From: JBBRHH01 sp038222915
GTDB lineage: Bacteria; Planctomycetota; Phycisphaerae; Tepidisphaerales; Tepidisphaeraceae
Assembly: GCA_038222915.1 (NCBI GenBank)
Contig: JBBRHH010000062.1
Coordinates: 1-16,411, forward strand
Length of the DNA: 16,411 nt
Direction: 5' to 3'
A program made the translations under genes and the position numbers. The notes under the pieces were generated by a model, which worked only from the letters and a program-made list of their open reading frames with translations, was not told the origin of the DNA and did not search any database. Each line of letters begins with the position of its first letter. The stretch's first letter is position 1. Positions 7,452 to 14,914 of the stretch are shown here, in pieces.

Positions 7452-8495
7452 TTATTTGGCGTCATAGGGCGAGCGGGTCATGCGCTGCGGGAGGGTGCGG
7501 GCGTAGGTTTCGACAGCGGCCAGATGTTCCAGGGCAAATTTCAGGCTTTGCAGTGACGATTCGGGAGTGACGCGGGTGGTGTTCTTGCCTTTGGTGACGG
7601 CATCGAGCACATCGTCGGCCTGCAGTTGATAGGCGAGGCGACGGTCGAAGGGGATTTCGCGGACCTGGCCGCCTTCGATGGCGGTGAGCACTGCGCCGGT
7701 TGTGGAATCGCACTGGAGGCTGCCACGGGCCGATTCGATGGCGAAGGCGTAGCGGAACTGGGCGCCGATTTGGAGATCCCAGCGCGCGTGGAGGTGTACC
7801 TGCGCGCCGTTGCGGTAGTTCCAGGTGGCGTCCATGGCGACGGGGAGATCGCCTTCGAGGCGGCCGGTGACGTCGATGGATGCGGGCATGCCGAACATCC
7901 AGATGGCGGCGTCGATGTCGTGGAGGGCGAGATCGAGGACGGCGCCGCCGCTCTTGGCGGCGTCGGAGAGCCATTCGGCGGCGTCCCACGCGGGCTTGCC
8001 GCCGTGGCGTTCGAATCGGCCGTAGCGGAAAGGGCCCATGTCGCCGCGTTCGGTCATATTTTTGGCTTCGACATATTGGCCCCAATAGCGGAGGACGTTG
8101 CCGACGTGGAGGATTCGTTTGTATTTCCTGCTGGCGTCGACCAGCGCCTGGGCATCGCTGAGCGAGCGGGCCATGGGTTTTTCGACAAAGACGTGCTTTC
8201 CGGCGGCCAGCGCGGCGAGGCCAATTTCGGCGTGGGTGTGGGTTGGGGTGCAGATATCGACCAGATCGATGGAGGGATCGTCGATGACGTCTTTCCAGTT
8301 GTCGGCGAAGTGAACGCCGGCGACATTGAGATGGTCCGCACCGACGGCGAGGTTGCCGCGGGCGATGGGTTTGCCCTGTTTGCGGACCTCATCACGGGTC
8401 ACGACGGTGGCGACCTCGCAGGCATCGTTGTTGCGATAGCATTGAAAATGTGTCCGGCCCATGAAGCCGAAGCCGACGATGGCGACGCGAATCAA
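7452..8495 (-). CDS. Gfo/Idh/MocA family NAD(P)-dependent oxidoreductase
   Basis: A 347-residue dehydrogenase expected to oxidise or reduce a sugar or cyclitol with NAD(P). The Rossmann motif is VAIVGFGFMGRTH at residues 4-16. DICTPTHTHAEIG at 80-92 and EKPMA at 105-109 are the family's conserved cofactor and Lys segments. GGAVLDLALHDIDAAIW at 183-199 holds the active-site His192 and Asp195. The start is TTG at 8493-8495 on the minus strand, with AGGGA at 8500-8504, 4 bases upstream. It places the Rossmann strand at residue 3, as in relatives. The frame stays open for 76 more codons to 8723, but that extension has no family features and would enter the region upstream of the divergent lipoprotein gene. 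No sugar genes are adjacent, so the substrate is unknown. Confidence 0.93.
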   Translation of the reverse strand: MIRVAIVGFGFMGRTHFQCYRNNDACEVATVVTRDEVRKQGKPIARGNLAVGADHLNVAGVHFADNWKDVIDDPSIDLVDICTPTHTHAEIGLAALAAGKHVFVEKPMARSLSDAQALVDASRKYKRILHVGNVLRYWGQYVEAKNMTERGDMGPFRYGRFERHGGKPAWDAAEWLSDAAKSGGAVLDLALHDIDAAIWMFGMPASIDVTGRLEGDLPVAMDATWNYRNGAQVHLHARWDLQIGAQFRYAFAIESARGSLQCDSTTGAVLTAIEGGQVREIPFDRRLAYQLQADDVLDAVTKGKNTTRVTPESSLQSLKFALEHLAAVETYARTLPQRMTRSPYDAK

Positions 8496-8723
8496 TTTGT
8501 CCCTTTCTGGCGACCGATGGCGACGTCTATCAGAATAGTACGCCGGACCCTGGCAACAATTCCTGCTGGCGCGGGCGAATCGATATCCTTCGAGGTATGA
8601 CGTACGATTCAAGCCGGCGACGATCAAAGGCCGATAATGACGAGGCGCGATCAAGTCTTGCGTGCTTCGGCATTGCGGGTCTAATGGCCGAGGTTGAAGA
8701 GTGCGCTGTCGGGAAGGACGCAA

Positions 8724-9065
8724 ATGTGCCGCATCGCGGTTGGCGTGTTATTGATCTGCCTGATCCCCCTGCTGTGCGGCTGTGTTCCCGCGCCAGATCC
8801 GGTGGTGTCCGATCCGGACCCGATGGTGAAGATTCCGGCGATGAAGGTGGCGGTCGATCGGCACAACACCGCGCCGGCGGGCGATATGGTGCGCGATCTG
8901 GCGAGCGATGATGCCGCAGTGCGGTTTTTCGCGATCGGCGCTTTGCAGCGGCTGGCGGGAGACGACTTTGGCTATCACTATTACGATGACGAGCCTGTGC
9001 GGAAGACGGCGATTCTCCGCTGGCAGGCGTGGCTGTCGCAGCAGAAACAGGTCACCCCTAAGTGA
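8724..9065 (+). CDS. Short lipoprotein with HEAT-like segment
   Basis: A 113-residue predicted lipoprotein. The signal peptide runs from M1 to G19, with lipobox LLCGC and the lipidated Cys at 20 (Cys at -2 is less usual). Residues 36-110 include DDAAVRFFAIGALQRLAG and EPVRKTAILRWQAW. This is a HEAT-repeat-like pattern common in small planctomycete proteins. The start ATG 8724 has AAGGA with a 6-base spacer; an in-frame TTG at 8694 would add ten polar residues ahead of the signal and lacks a good ribosome site. It is the first gene of the long run that continues with the kinase, STAS and Mla genes, 9 bases before the kinase. It may sit in the envelope as an accessory of that system, but this is inference from position. 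Confidence 0.75.
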   Translation: MCRIAVGVLLICLIPLLCGCVPAPDPVVSDPDPMVKIPAMKVAVDRHNTAPAGDMVRDLASDDAAVRFFAIGALQRLAGDDFGYHYYDDEPVRKTAILRWQAWLSQQKQVTPK

Positions 9066-9074
9066 GGTTTGACG

Positions 9075-9521
9075 GTGTCCACTCCACCCTTCAATGCGCG
9101 TCGGCTGGAAACGCAGGTGCTCAGCGATCCGGCGAACCTGGCGGGGGTTCGCAAAGAGATCGAGGCGTTTTGTGCTGAATGCGGGTTTGATGAGACCAGC
9201 GGCAACGAGATGGGCCTTTGCGTGAACGAGGCGATGGCGAACGTGATGCGCCACGCTTATCGCGGGGCAATGGATCGGCCGGTGCAGGTGGTGGCGGAGT
9301 TTGAAGATCCGTCGATGCGGATCACGGTTCGGGATTGGGGCGAGCGATTCGACACCACGATGCTGCCCAAGGATGCGCCGCGCGACTTGATGAAGCCGGG
9401 CGGGGTGGGGATGATCTGCCTGCGGCAGCTCATGGATGACATTACCTTCACGCCGATGGACCAGGGAACGCAATTGACGATGACACGAAATCGAATGTCG
9501 CGCGGGCGAAGGCGTGCGTAA
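9075..9521 (+). CDS. RsbW/SpoIIAB-like ATP-binding protein (candidate serine kinase/anti-sigma factor)
   Basis: A 148-residue GHKL-fold (HATPase_c_2) protein of the RsbW/SpoIIAB type. These proteins phosphorylate a serine on a partner STAS protein and, in classic cases, also bind a sigma factor. The N box reads VNEAMANVMRHAY at residues 50-62 with Glu52 and Asn56. The G1 box is VRDWG at 85-89, and the G2 region is GGVGM around 109-113. The chosen start is GTG 9075, with GAGG at 9064-9067 and a 7-base spacer. TTG 9069 would add two residues. The next gene is its expected partner, a STAS protein. No sigma factor gene is nearby; an MlaEFD transporter follows instead. Confidence 0.87.
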   Translation: MSTPPFNARRLETQVLSDPANLAGVRKEIEAFCAECGFDETSGNEMGLCVNEAMANVMRHAYRGAMDRPVQVVAEFEDPSMRITVRDWGERFDTTMLPKDAPRDLMKPGGVGMICLRQLMDDITFTPMDQGTQLTMTRNRMSRGRRRA

Positions 9522-9585
9522 AACAGTCTGGGGGTTATAGTAGCTTTTATGGAACCGGCGGTTTGTTATCCGGGGACGATAAAAT

Positions 9586-9951
9586 ATGAACGAACTGAAA
9601 TCCACCAGTACGCTGATCCCCAGCGCCCGTAGCGAGGGCGACGCGCTTGTTGTCAGCGTGTCCGGCGAGATCGATCTGAACAACAGCCCCGAGCTTCGCG
9701 GGGCCCTGTTTGGACTTCTGGACAAGAGCCTTTCGAAGCGGGTGATCCTGAATCTCGAAAACGTGCCCTACATGGACAGCAGCGCGATCGCGGTGCTGGT
9801 CGAATTGCTGCGGCGGATGGGGAAGGGGCCGAACAAAGTGTTTTTGACCAACCTTCAGCCGCGGGTGCGCGGGCTGCTTGAAATTGCGCGATTGAATACG
9901 ATCTTCGTTGTCACTGAAAGCGAAGCCGAAGCGTTGGCCAAGACAAGCTGA
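9586..9951 (+). CDS. STAS-domain protein (anti-sigma antagonist-like, positioned as MlaB)
   Basis: A 121-residue single STAS domain. Visible marks are VSGEIDLNNSPELR at residues 25-38, VILNLENVPYMDSSAIAVLV at 53-72 and LLEIARLN at 97-104. Asp64-Ser65-Ser66 matches the Asp-Ser-Ser of SpoIIAA/RsbV, where the first Ser is phosphorylated by the RsbW-type kinase. The next residue is Ala, not the common Gly. The preceding gene encodes such a kinase. The following genes encode MlaE, MlaF and MlaD. In E. coli the STAS protein MlaB binds the MlaF ATPase, with a Thr at the equivalent position. Two readings are therefore open: an anti-anti-sigma factor, or the MlaB-like subunit of the transporter. GGGGA upstream of ATG 9586 serves as a modest ribosome site. 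Confidence 0.92.
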   Translation: MNELKSTSTLIPSARSEGDALVVSVSGEIDLNNSPELRGALFGLLDKSLSKRVILNLENVPYMDSSAIAVLVELLRRMGKGPNKVFLTNLQPRVRGLLEIARLNTIFVVTESEAEALAKTS

Positions 9952-9991
9952 GGCCAGTTGGAATTGAACCGTCGGTCCGCGTCATATTCGC

Positions 9992-10801
9992 ATGTCTCCC
10001 CTTGCCCCTTTCACCTTCCTCCGCACCGCGGCGATTGATGCCGTTGATCTGCTTGGCGGCATCGGCCTGCTGCTGCGCGACACGATAGGCTCGGCGAAAC
10101 AGGCGCTCTTCGGAAAACGGGGGCGGCGGATCAGCTGGGCCAATCTCTGGGAGCAGATGGTTCGCGTTGGCGTCAAGAGCATTCCAATCGTGAGCCTGGT
10201 GGTTTTTTGTATCGGGGCGATTCTTGCGCTGCAGATGGCCCCGATTTTGCGCGACTATGGACAGGTGGACAAGGTTGCCAATGTGATCGGCGTGGCGATC
10301 TTTCGCGAGCTTGGGCCGTTGATGGCGGCGATCGTTTTGAGCGGGTATGCGGGGGCGTCCATTGCCGCTGAAGTGGGGGCGATGGTGGTATCGGAAGAGA
10401 TTGAGGCGATGGAGACGATGGCGATCTCGCCGGTGCGGTTTCTGGTCCTGCCGCGGGTGCTGGCAACAACGATCATGCTGGTTTGCCTTTCAGCACTTGC
10501 GGACATCATGGGGATGCTGGGCGGGATGGTGATCGCGAACCTGTTCCTGCACATCGAGCCGATCAAATACCTTCGCAATACTTTTCAGCCGCTCAAGCTG
10601 ATGGATTTTTTCACCGGCTTGATCAAGGCGGGCGTTTTCGGTGTGATCATCAGTTCGCTGGCGTGCTACCTGGGGCTGGGCGTTAAGGGCGGCGCGACGG
10701 GTGTCGGGCAGGCGACGACGCGGACAGTGGTGCTGACGATTGTTTCGCTGATTGCCGTCGATCTGCTGTTTACCGCGGCGTTTTACTTTCTGGAGCTATA
10801 G
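9992..10801 (+). CDS. mlaE: MlaE-family ABC permease (phospholipid/MCE transport)
   Basis: A 269-residue inner-membrane permease of the MlaE/YrbE family. An amphipathic N-terminal segment (residues ~1-50) precedes about five membrane helices (~62-82, ~98-118, ~147-185, ~207-230, ~245-267). The family hallmark is intact: FRELGPLMAAIVLSGYAG at 104-121 followed by AAEVGAMVVSEEIEAM at 125-140, which contacts the ATPase. MlaE dimers form the membrane core of transporters that move phospholipids between inner and outer membranes with an MCE protein. It begins 40 bases after the STAS gene and ends 5 bases before mlaF. ATG 9992 has no strong Shine-Dalgarno, so translation may depend on coupling. Confidence 0.95.
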   Translation: MSPLAPFTFLRTAAIDAVDLLGGIGLLLRDTIGSAKQALFGKRGRRISWANLWEQMVRVGVKSIPIVSLVVFCIGAILALQMAPILRDYGQVDKVANVIGVAIFRELGPLMAAIVLSGYAGASIAAEVGAMVVSEEIEAMETMAISPVRFLVLPRVLATTIMLVCLSALADIMGMLGGMVIANLFLHIEPIKYLRNTFQPLKLMDFFTGLIKAGVFGVIISSLACYLGLGVKGGATGVGQATTRTVVLTIVSLIAVDLLFTAAFYFLEL

Positions 10802-10806
10802 CTGTC

Positions 10807-11628
10807 GTGGCCGACGACTCTGCCATCATCCAGGTTGAATCGGTCACCAAGATCTACGATGGCCGGACGGTGTTGGACAAAATTCAGCTCGACGTGAAGA
10901 ACGGCGAAACCCTGGTGATTCTGGGCGGATCGGGCTCGGGGAAATCTACGCTGCTTCGGCTGATGATGGGGAGCATTCTGCCGGACGGGGGGGACGTGGT
11001 GATCATGGGCAAGAGCCTGAAGAACATGACCGATACGGAGCTGACGGATTATCGTAAATCTGTTGGCGTACTTTTTCAGAGTGCGGCGCTTTTTAACTCG
11101 ATGAGCGTGGCCGACAACGTCGCGCTGCCTCTGCGGGAGCACACAGATCTGTCGGAAGACACCATCGAGATTATGGTGAAGATCAAGCTGGAACTGGTGG
11201 ATCTGCGCGAGCACGCGGACAAGATGCCCTCAGAGCTTTCGGGCGGGATGAAGAAGCGGGCGGGGCTGGCGCGGGCGATTGCGCTGGATCCGAAAATTCT
11301 TTTTTATGATGAGCCGTCGGCCGGGCTCGATCCGTATACCAGCGCCGAGATCGACAAGCTGATTATCGACCTGAACCAGAAGCTTGGCGTGACGAGTGTT
11401 GTTGTGACGCACGAGATGGATTCGGCGTTTCGCATTGCCCGGCGGATGGTGTTGCTGGATCGGGGGAAATTTGTGGTTTCCGGCAGCCCGGAGGAGATTC
11501 ACGATTCGACCGACCCGCTGGTGCGGCAGTTTGTTTATGGCCTGCTTGAAGGGCCGCTGACCGAACGGCGCAAGGCGGGCGGCTATTTGAGCGATCTGCT
11601 GGGCAAAACGGAATCCAGCACCCGATGA
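10807..11628 (+). CDS. mlaF: MlaF-family ABC transporter ATP-binding protein
   Basis: A 273-residue ABC ATPase that powers the MlaE permease on the cytoplasmic face. Walker A is GGSGSGKST at residues 40-48. The Q-loop is FQS at 90-92. The signature is LSGGMKKR at 144-151, with Met-Lys-Lys rather than the common QQQ, as in MlaF proteins. Walker B is ILFYDEP at 164-170, the D-loop is SAGLDP at 171-176, and the switch His is H202. The ~25-residue C-terminal extension (LTERRKAGGYLSDLLGK) is longer than the core. In E. coli the C-terminal end of MlaF takes part in MlaB/MlaF contacts. Start GTG 10807 lies 5 bases after mlaE, consistent with translational coupling. Confidence 0.95.
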   Translation: MADDSAIIQVESVTKIYDGRTVLDKIQLDVKNGETLVILGGSGSGKSTLLRLMMGSILPDGGDVVIMGKSLKNMTDTELTDYRKSVGVLFQSAALFNSMSVADNVALPLREHTDLSEDTIEIMVKIKLELVDLREHADKMPSELSGGMKKRAGLARAIALDPKILFYDEPSAGLDPYTSAEIDKLIIDLNQKLGVTSVVVTHEMDSAFRIARRMVLLDRGKFVVSGSPEEIHDSTDPLVRQFVYGLLEGPLTERRKAGGYLSDLLGKTESSTR

Positions 11629-11660
11629 ACCACCGAGACATTTAAGATTCGAGTCCAGAC

Positions 11661-12713
11661 ATGGCCAATCGACATCGCAACCCGTTCGCCGCCGGCGCTT
11701 TCATCCTGATCAGCGTGGTACTGATTTTCGCGGTCGCCATCGCCATCAAGGGGATCGGCGGGCTGTTTGATCCGATGCTGCGGAGGACGGTGAGCTTTTC
11801 GATGTCGGACGACATCAGCGGCCTGCAGGTTGGGGATGAATTGCGCATCGGCGGCTTCAAGGTGGGGAGCGTGAAGAAAATCGAAGTGGTGGACATGCAG
11901 TCGGCGAAGGGCGAGCCACGCATCCTCGTGCACTACACGATTCCGAAGCGTTATGTGCTGCGGCAGGAATCGCGGATTCGAATCGGCGGCGGGCTGCTGG
12001 GGACGAGCTGGCTGAATATCGAGAGCCTGGGGAAGGGGCCGGCCCTTGCGGACGATTCGATCATGCAGGGATTGCCGAATCCGCTGACGCAGGCGTTTTC
12101 GCAGATCGGCGACAAGACATTGCCGGCGGCAACGGCCCTGCTGGAAAAAGTGAAGGAAGTGGTCGGCAATCCGACGGGGGATTTTTCGATGAGCCTGGCC
12201 AACATCAAGGATTTGACCGGCGATTTTAAGGCGAAATTTCCTGGACTGCTCGACCGGGCCAACGCGTTTATTTTGCGCGTGGACAACCTGGTGCAGAATG
12301 CTTCGAGTGCGGTGGATGACATCAAATCGGCGGCGTCGGATGTGAAGGATGTGGGGGCATCGGCGAAGGCGATCGTCGTTGGGAACAAGGCCAAGCTGGA
12401 CGGGATGATCACTTCGTTGAAAGAGACTGGGGATAACCTGAAGAACGCCAGCAGCGAGATTCGCCGCAGCCCGTGGCGGCTTCTTTATAAGCCAGGGCCG
12501 GGCGAGGCGGGGAACTTGAACTTGTTTGATGCGGCGCGCGAATTTGCCGAGGGGGCGAATGATGTGAATGACGCGGCGCAGGCGCTGCGTGACGCGATTG
12601 CGAGCAAGCAGGTGAATGAGACGCATCTGAAGAGCCTGATGAAGCAGTTGGATGAAAGCTTTACGAAGTTTCACGGGGTCGAGCAGAAGCTCTGGCAGAG
12701 CGTGAAAGAATAA
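11661..12713 (+). CDS. mlaD: MlaD/MCE-family substrate-binding protein with long helical C-terminus
   Basis: A 350-residue membrane-anchored MCE protein, the periplasmic lipid-binding ring of the transporter. One membrane helix spans residues ~11-33. The MCE domain covers ~42-122: SFSMSDDISGLQVGDELRI, FKVGSVKKIE and GGGLLGTSWLNI are typical strands. After ~140 comes a long, mostly helical region with heptad-like Ala/Ile/Leu spacing (~145-265). SPWRLLYKPG at 270-279 follows, a segment I recognise from the C-terminal part of MCE proteins in this broad group, then another helix. E. coli MlaD is much shorter, so the tail may form a tunnel or needle reaching toward the outer membrane. It lies 32 bases after mlaF. 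No MlaA or MlaC gene is in the window. Confidence 0.92.
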   Translation: MANRHRNPFAAGAFILISVVLIFAVAIAIKGIGGLFDPMLRRTVSFSMSDDISGLQVGDELRIGGFKVGSVKKIEVVDMQSAKGEPRILVHYTIPKRYVLRQESRIRIGGGLLGTSWLNIESLGKGPALADDSIMQGLPNPLTQAFSQIGDKTLPAATALLEKVKEVVGNPTGDFSMSLANIKDLTGDFKAKFPGLLDRANAFILRVDNLVQNASSAVDDIKSAASDVKDVGASAKAIVVGNKAKLDGMITSLKETGDNLKNASSEIRRSPWRLLYKPGPGEAGNLNLFDAAREFAEGANDVNDAAQALRDAIASKQVNETHLKSLMKQLDESFTKFHGVEQKLWQSVKE

Positions 12714-12776
12714 GAGTGGCGGGGCGGGGGCGACTTGCGCAGAATGGCGCAACAATTTTTACCCTGGAGGAACCTG

Positions 12777-13562
12777 ATGCGAATTTTTTATGCTGCGTTG
12801 ATGCTGTTGGTGATGACGACTTTTGCCCAGGCGAAGATTCATACTGAGATGGTGGAGTACAAGGTGGGCGATACGGCCTGCGAAGGGTATCTCGCCTATG
12901 ACGATGCACTAACGGCCAAGGCGCCGGGCGTTTTGATTGTTCATGACTGGATGGGGATGGGGCCGTTTGCCAAGAAGCAGGCGGAGCGGATTGCAGAGCT
13001 CGGGTATGTGGCGTTTGCCGGGGATATTTACGGCAAGGACACGCGGCCGACGAATCCTAAGGAAGCTTCGGGGGCGGCCGGGAAATATAAGAAGGATCGC
13101 AAGCTGTTGCGGGAGCGGGCGGCCGGCGCTCTGGAGATTCTTGCCAAGAATGAGAAGGTCGACGCGAAGCGCCTGGCGGTGATGGGGTACTGCTTTGGCG
13201 GCACCACTTCGCTGGAGCTGGCGCGCAGTGGCGCGGAGATCATGGGGTGTGTGAGCTTTCACGGCGGGCTGGATTCGCCTACGCCCGAAGACGCGAAGAA
13301 TATCAAGGCGCATGTGCTGGTGATGACAGGGGCGGATGATCCGAGCGTGCCGCCGGCGCAGATTCAGGCGTTTGAAGAGGAGATGCGCGGCGGGAAGGTC
13401 GACTGGGTTTTGACGGCTTACAGCAACGCTGTGCACGCGTTTACGAACCCGGCCGCTGGGAACGACAACTCGAAGGGCGTGGCTTACAACGAGAAGGCCG
13501 ACAAGCGATCCTGGGAGGAGATGAAGTCGTTTTACCAGGAGTTGTTCGGGGCGGCGAAGTAG
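12777..13562 (+). CDS. Secreted dienelactone hydrolase family protein
   Basis: A 261-residue alpha/beta hydrolase of the dienelactone hydrolase family. A signal peptide is clear at residues 1-19 (hydrophobic core, AQA before K20). HDWMG at 56-60 follows the oxyanion strand. The nucleophile elbow is GYCFGG at 137-142 with Cys139, the typical DLH nucleophile. Asp187/Asp188 in GADDP and His220 in NAVHAF complete the triad. The start is ATG 12777 because GGAGG (12766-12770) lies 6 bases before it and the signal peptide begins there; the frame is open to ATG 12735. It follows mlaD by 63 bases and precedes an MFS gene by 9. Export suggests periplasmic ester or lactone cleavage; the true substrate is unknown. 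Confidence 0.92.
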   Translation: MRIFYAALMLLVMTTFAQAKIHTEMVEYKVGDTACEGYLAYDDALTAKAPGVLIVHDWMGMGPFAKKQAERIAELGYVAFAGDIYGKDTRPTNPKEASGAAGKYKKDRKLLRERAAGALEILAKNEKVDAKRLAVMGYCFGGTTSLELARSGAEIMGCVSFHGGLDSPTPEDAKNIKAHVLVMTGADDPSVPPAQIQAFEEEMRGGKVDWVLTAYSNAVHAFTNPAAGNDNSKGVAYNEKADKRSWEEMKSFYQELFGAAK

Positions 13563-13571
13563 CGACGACGC

Positions 13572-14822
13572 GTGTCGACCAATTTTACCCAGCCATTGAA
13601 ATCGGGCTCCATGACAGGCCGCCGCCTCACGGCACTTTATGCAGTTGAGGCGGCGACGTCGTTTGCGGCGACGCTGCTGCTGGTTGGAATATTCTTTTAC
13701 ACGACGCGGATCTTTGGCTGGGGGATGCTGCAGAACTTCATTCTCGCCGCGACGCAAGGGTGTATTTATGTTGTTGGCGCGCTGGTTTCGGCGCGGATTA
13801 CGCGGCGGGTGGGTCGTCGCGCATTGCTGAGCGCAGGGTTTCTGGTGATGGGCCTCATCGCGGCGAGCGCCTTGCTGTTCAAGTCGCCGATTGCGGTGGG
13901 GGTTGTACTGGTGGCTTATACGTTTACGAGCGCCTTGAACTGGCCGCCGCTGGAGAGCCTTGTTTCGAGTGGAGTTGGATCACAGGCGCTGTCGCGCCGG
14001 ATTGGTGTGTATAACCTCGTCTGGTCGTCGACGGGCGCGCTGGCGGTGGCGGTTCAGGGGAGGATCATCGACTATTGGCCGGCGGGGGTCTTTTTGATTC
14101 CGGCGATTTTTAATGTTTGTTCTTCGGCCGTGCTCTTCGTATTGCGCCATGCGGGCGAGGCCGTGTCGGCGGTAGATCAGGAAGTAGTCGGACAGGCGCG
14201 GCCGGAATTGGACTTGGTTCGCTCGCGGCGGCTGGCGCTTTGGTTGTCGCGGATCTGTCTGCCGGCGACTTATGTGGTCATTTACAGTTTGTCGGCGATG
14301 CTTCCGTTGTTGCCCGTGATCAAGGGATTGTCGACGAGTGCAGCGACGCTGGTGGGAAGTGTCTGGTCGGTTTCGCGCACGATTGTTTTTGTTGGGTTGG
14401 GCTCGTCGGTGTGGTGGCATTGCCGGCCACGGATTTTGCTGGGCGCGGCGGCGCTGATGCTACTGGCCTTTCTGGGAGTGGTAGTCCAGCCGTCGTCGTT
14501 GTTTCCTACGGGTGCCAGCGCTGCGATCGACCTTGCGTCGATGGTGATCTGGCAGGCGCTGCTCGGTGCCGCGATTGGGGTGATCTATTTCGCAAGTCTG
14601 TATTTTGGCATGGTGCTGAGTTCTGGAAGCACGGAACATGGCGGCTATCACGAGGCATTGATCGGGTGTGGGCAGGTCGTCGGGCCGCTGGCGGGGGCAA
14701 TGACGCAGGTGTTTTGGCCCGGCAGTGTGATGGCGGGAACGGCCGCTGTCTCGAGTATCCTTGCGCTGAGCGTTGGGGCGGCGGCGGCGGCGAGCGTGCG
14801 GCTGGGGCGACGGACAATTTAA
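13572..14822 (+). CDS. MFS transporter
   Basis: A 416-residue multi-pass inner-membrane protein with ten to twelve hydrophobic segments and a polar central loop near residues 195-220. The loop 2-3 motif is degenerate: ARITRRVGRRAL at ~74-85. RRIGVYNLVWSSTG at ~142-155 resembles helix 5 of a branch of uncharacterised MFS proteins, as does STEHGGYHEALIGCGQ near the last third. The substrate cannot be assigned. The start is GTG 13572, 9 bases after the hydrolase, without a good ribosome site; ATG 13611 is an alternative that would drop 13 residues. Position suggests cotranscription with the hydrolase, so it may carry a precursor or product of that enzyme (inference). Confidence 0.85.
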   Translation: MSTNFTQPLKSGSMTGRRLTALYAVEAATSFAATLLLVGIFFYTTRIFGWGMLQNFILAATQGCIYVVGALVSARITRRVGRRALLSAGFLVMGLIAASALLFKSPIAVGVVLVAYTFTSALNWPPLESLVSSGVGSQALSRRIGVYNLVWSSTGALAVAVQGRIIDYWPAGVFLIPAIFNVCSSAVLFVLRHAGEAVSAVDQEVVGQARPELDLVRSRRLALWLSRICLPATYVVIYSLSAMLPLLPVIKGLSTSAATLVGSVWSVSRTIVFVGLGSSVWWHCRPRILLGAAALMLLAFLGVVVQPSSLFPTGASAAIDLASMVIWQALLGAAIGVIYFASLYFGMVLSSGSTEHGGYHEALIGCGQVVGPLAGAMTQVFWPGSVMAGTAAVSSILALSVGAAAAASVRLGRRTI

Positions 14823-14873
14823 ATTTTTCGGGTTCGCGCTTGTGGCTGAACGGGCTATAAGCGGATCATGTTA

Positions 14874-14893
14874 AGGACGGTTGTATTCGTCCT
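14874..14893 (+). other. Small hairpin just upstream of the DUF883 gene
   Basis: AGGACG at 14874-14879 can pair with CGTCCT at 14888-14893 around an 8-base loop. It ends 7 bases before the ribosome site AAAGGAG (14901-14907). There is no T run after it, so it is unlikely to be a terminator. It could stabilise the transcript or influence translation. TATAAG at 14856-14861 is a possible -10 box, but I see no convincing -35. Confidence 0.25.
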
Positions 14894-14914
14894 AGTTTCG
14901 AAAGGAGTTTCGTT

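Noticed and set aside
7626..8600. Plus-strand open frame of 324 codons
   Set aside because: It is antisense to the Gfo/Idh/MocA gene, an acidic Gly/Asp/Val-rich shadow with no motif.
9075..9951. Complete sigma-factor partner-switch module
   Set aside because: No sigma factor or PP2C phosphatase gene accompanies the kinase and STAS genes in the window, so I do not call it a general stress sigma operon.
11583..12755. Minus-strand open frame of 390 codons
   Set aside because: It lies opposite mlaD and is Arg/His/Pro-rich. The GC-rich codon pattern of mlaD explains its length, and it has no recognisable domain.
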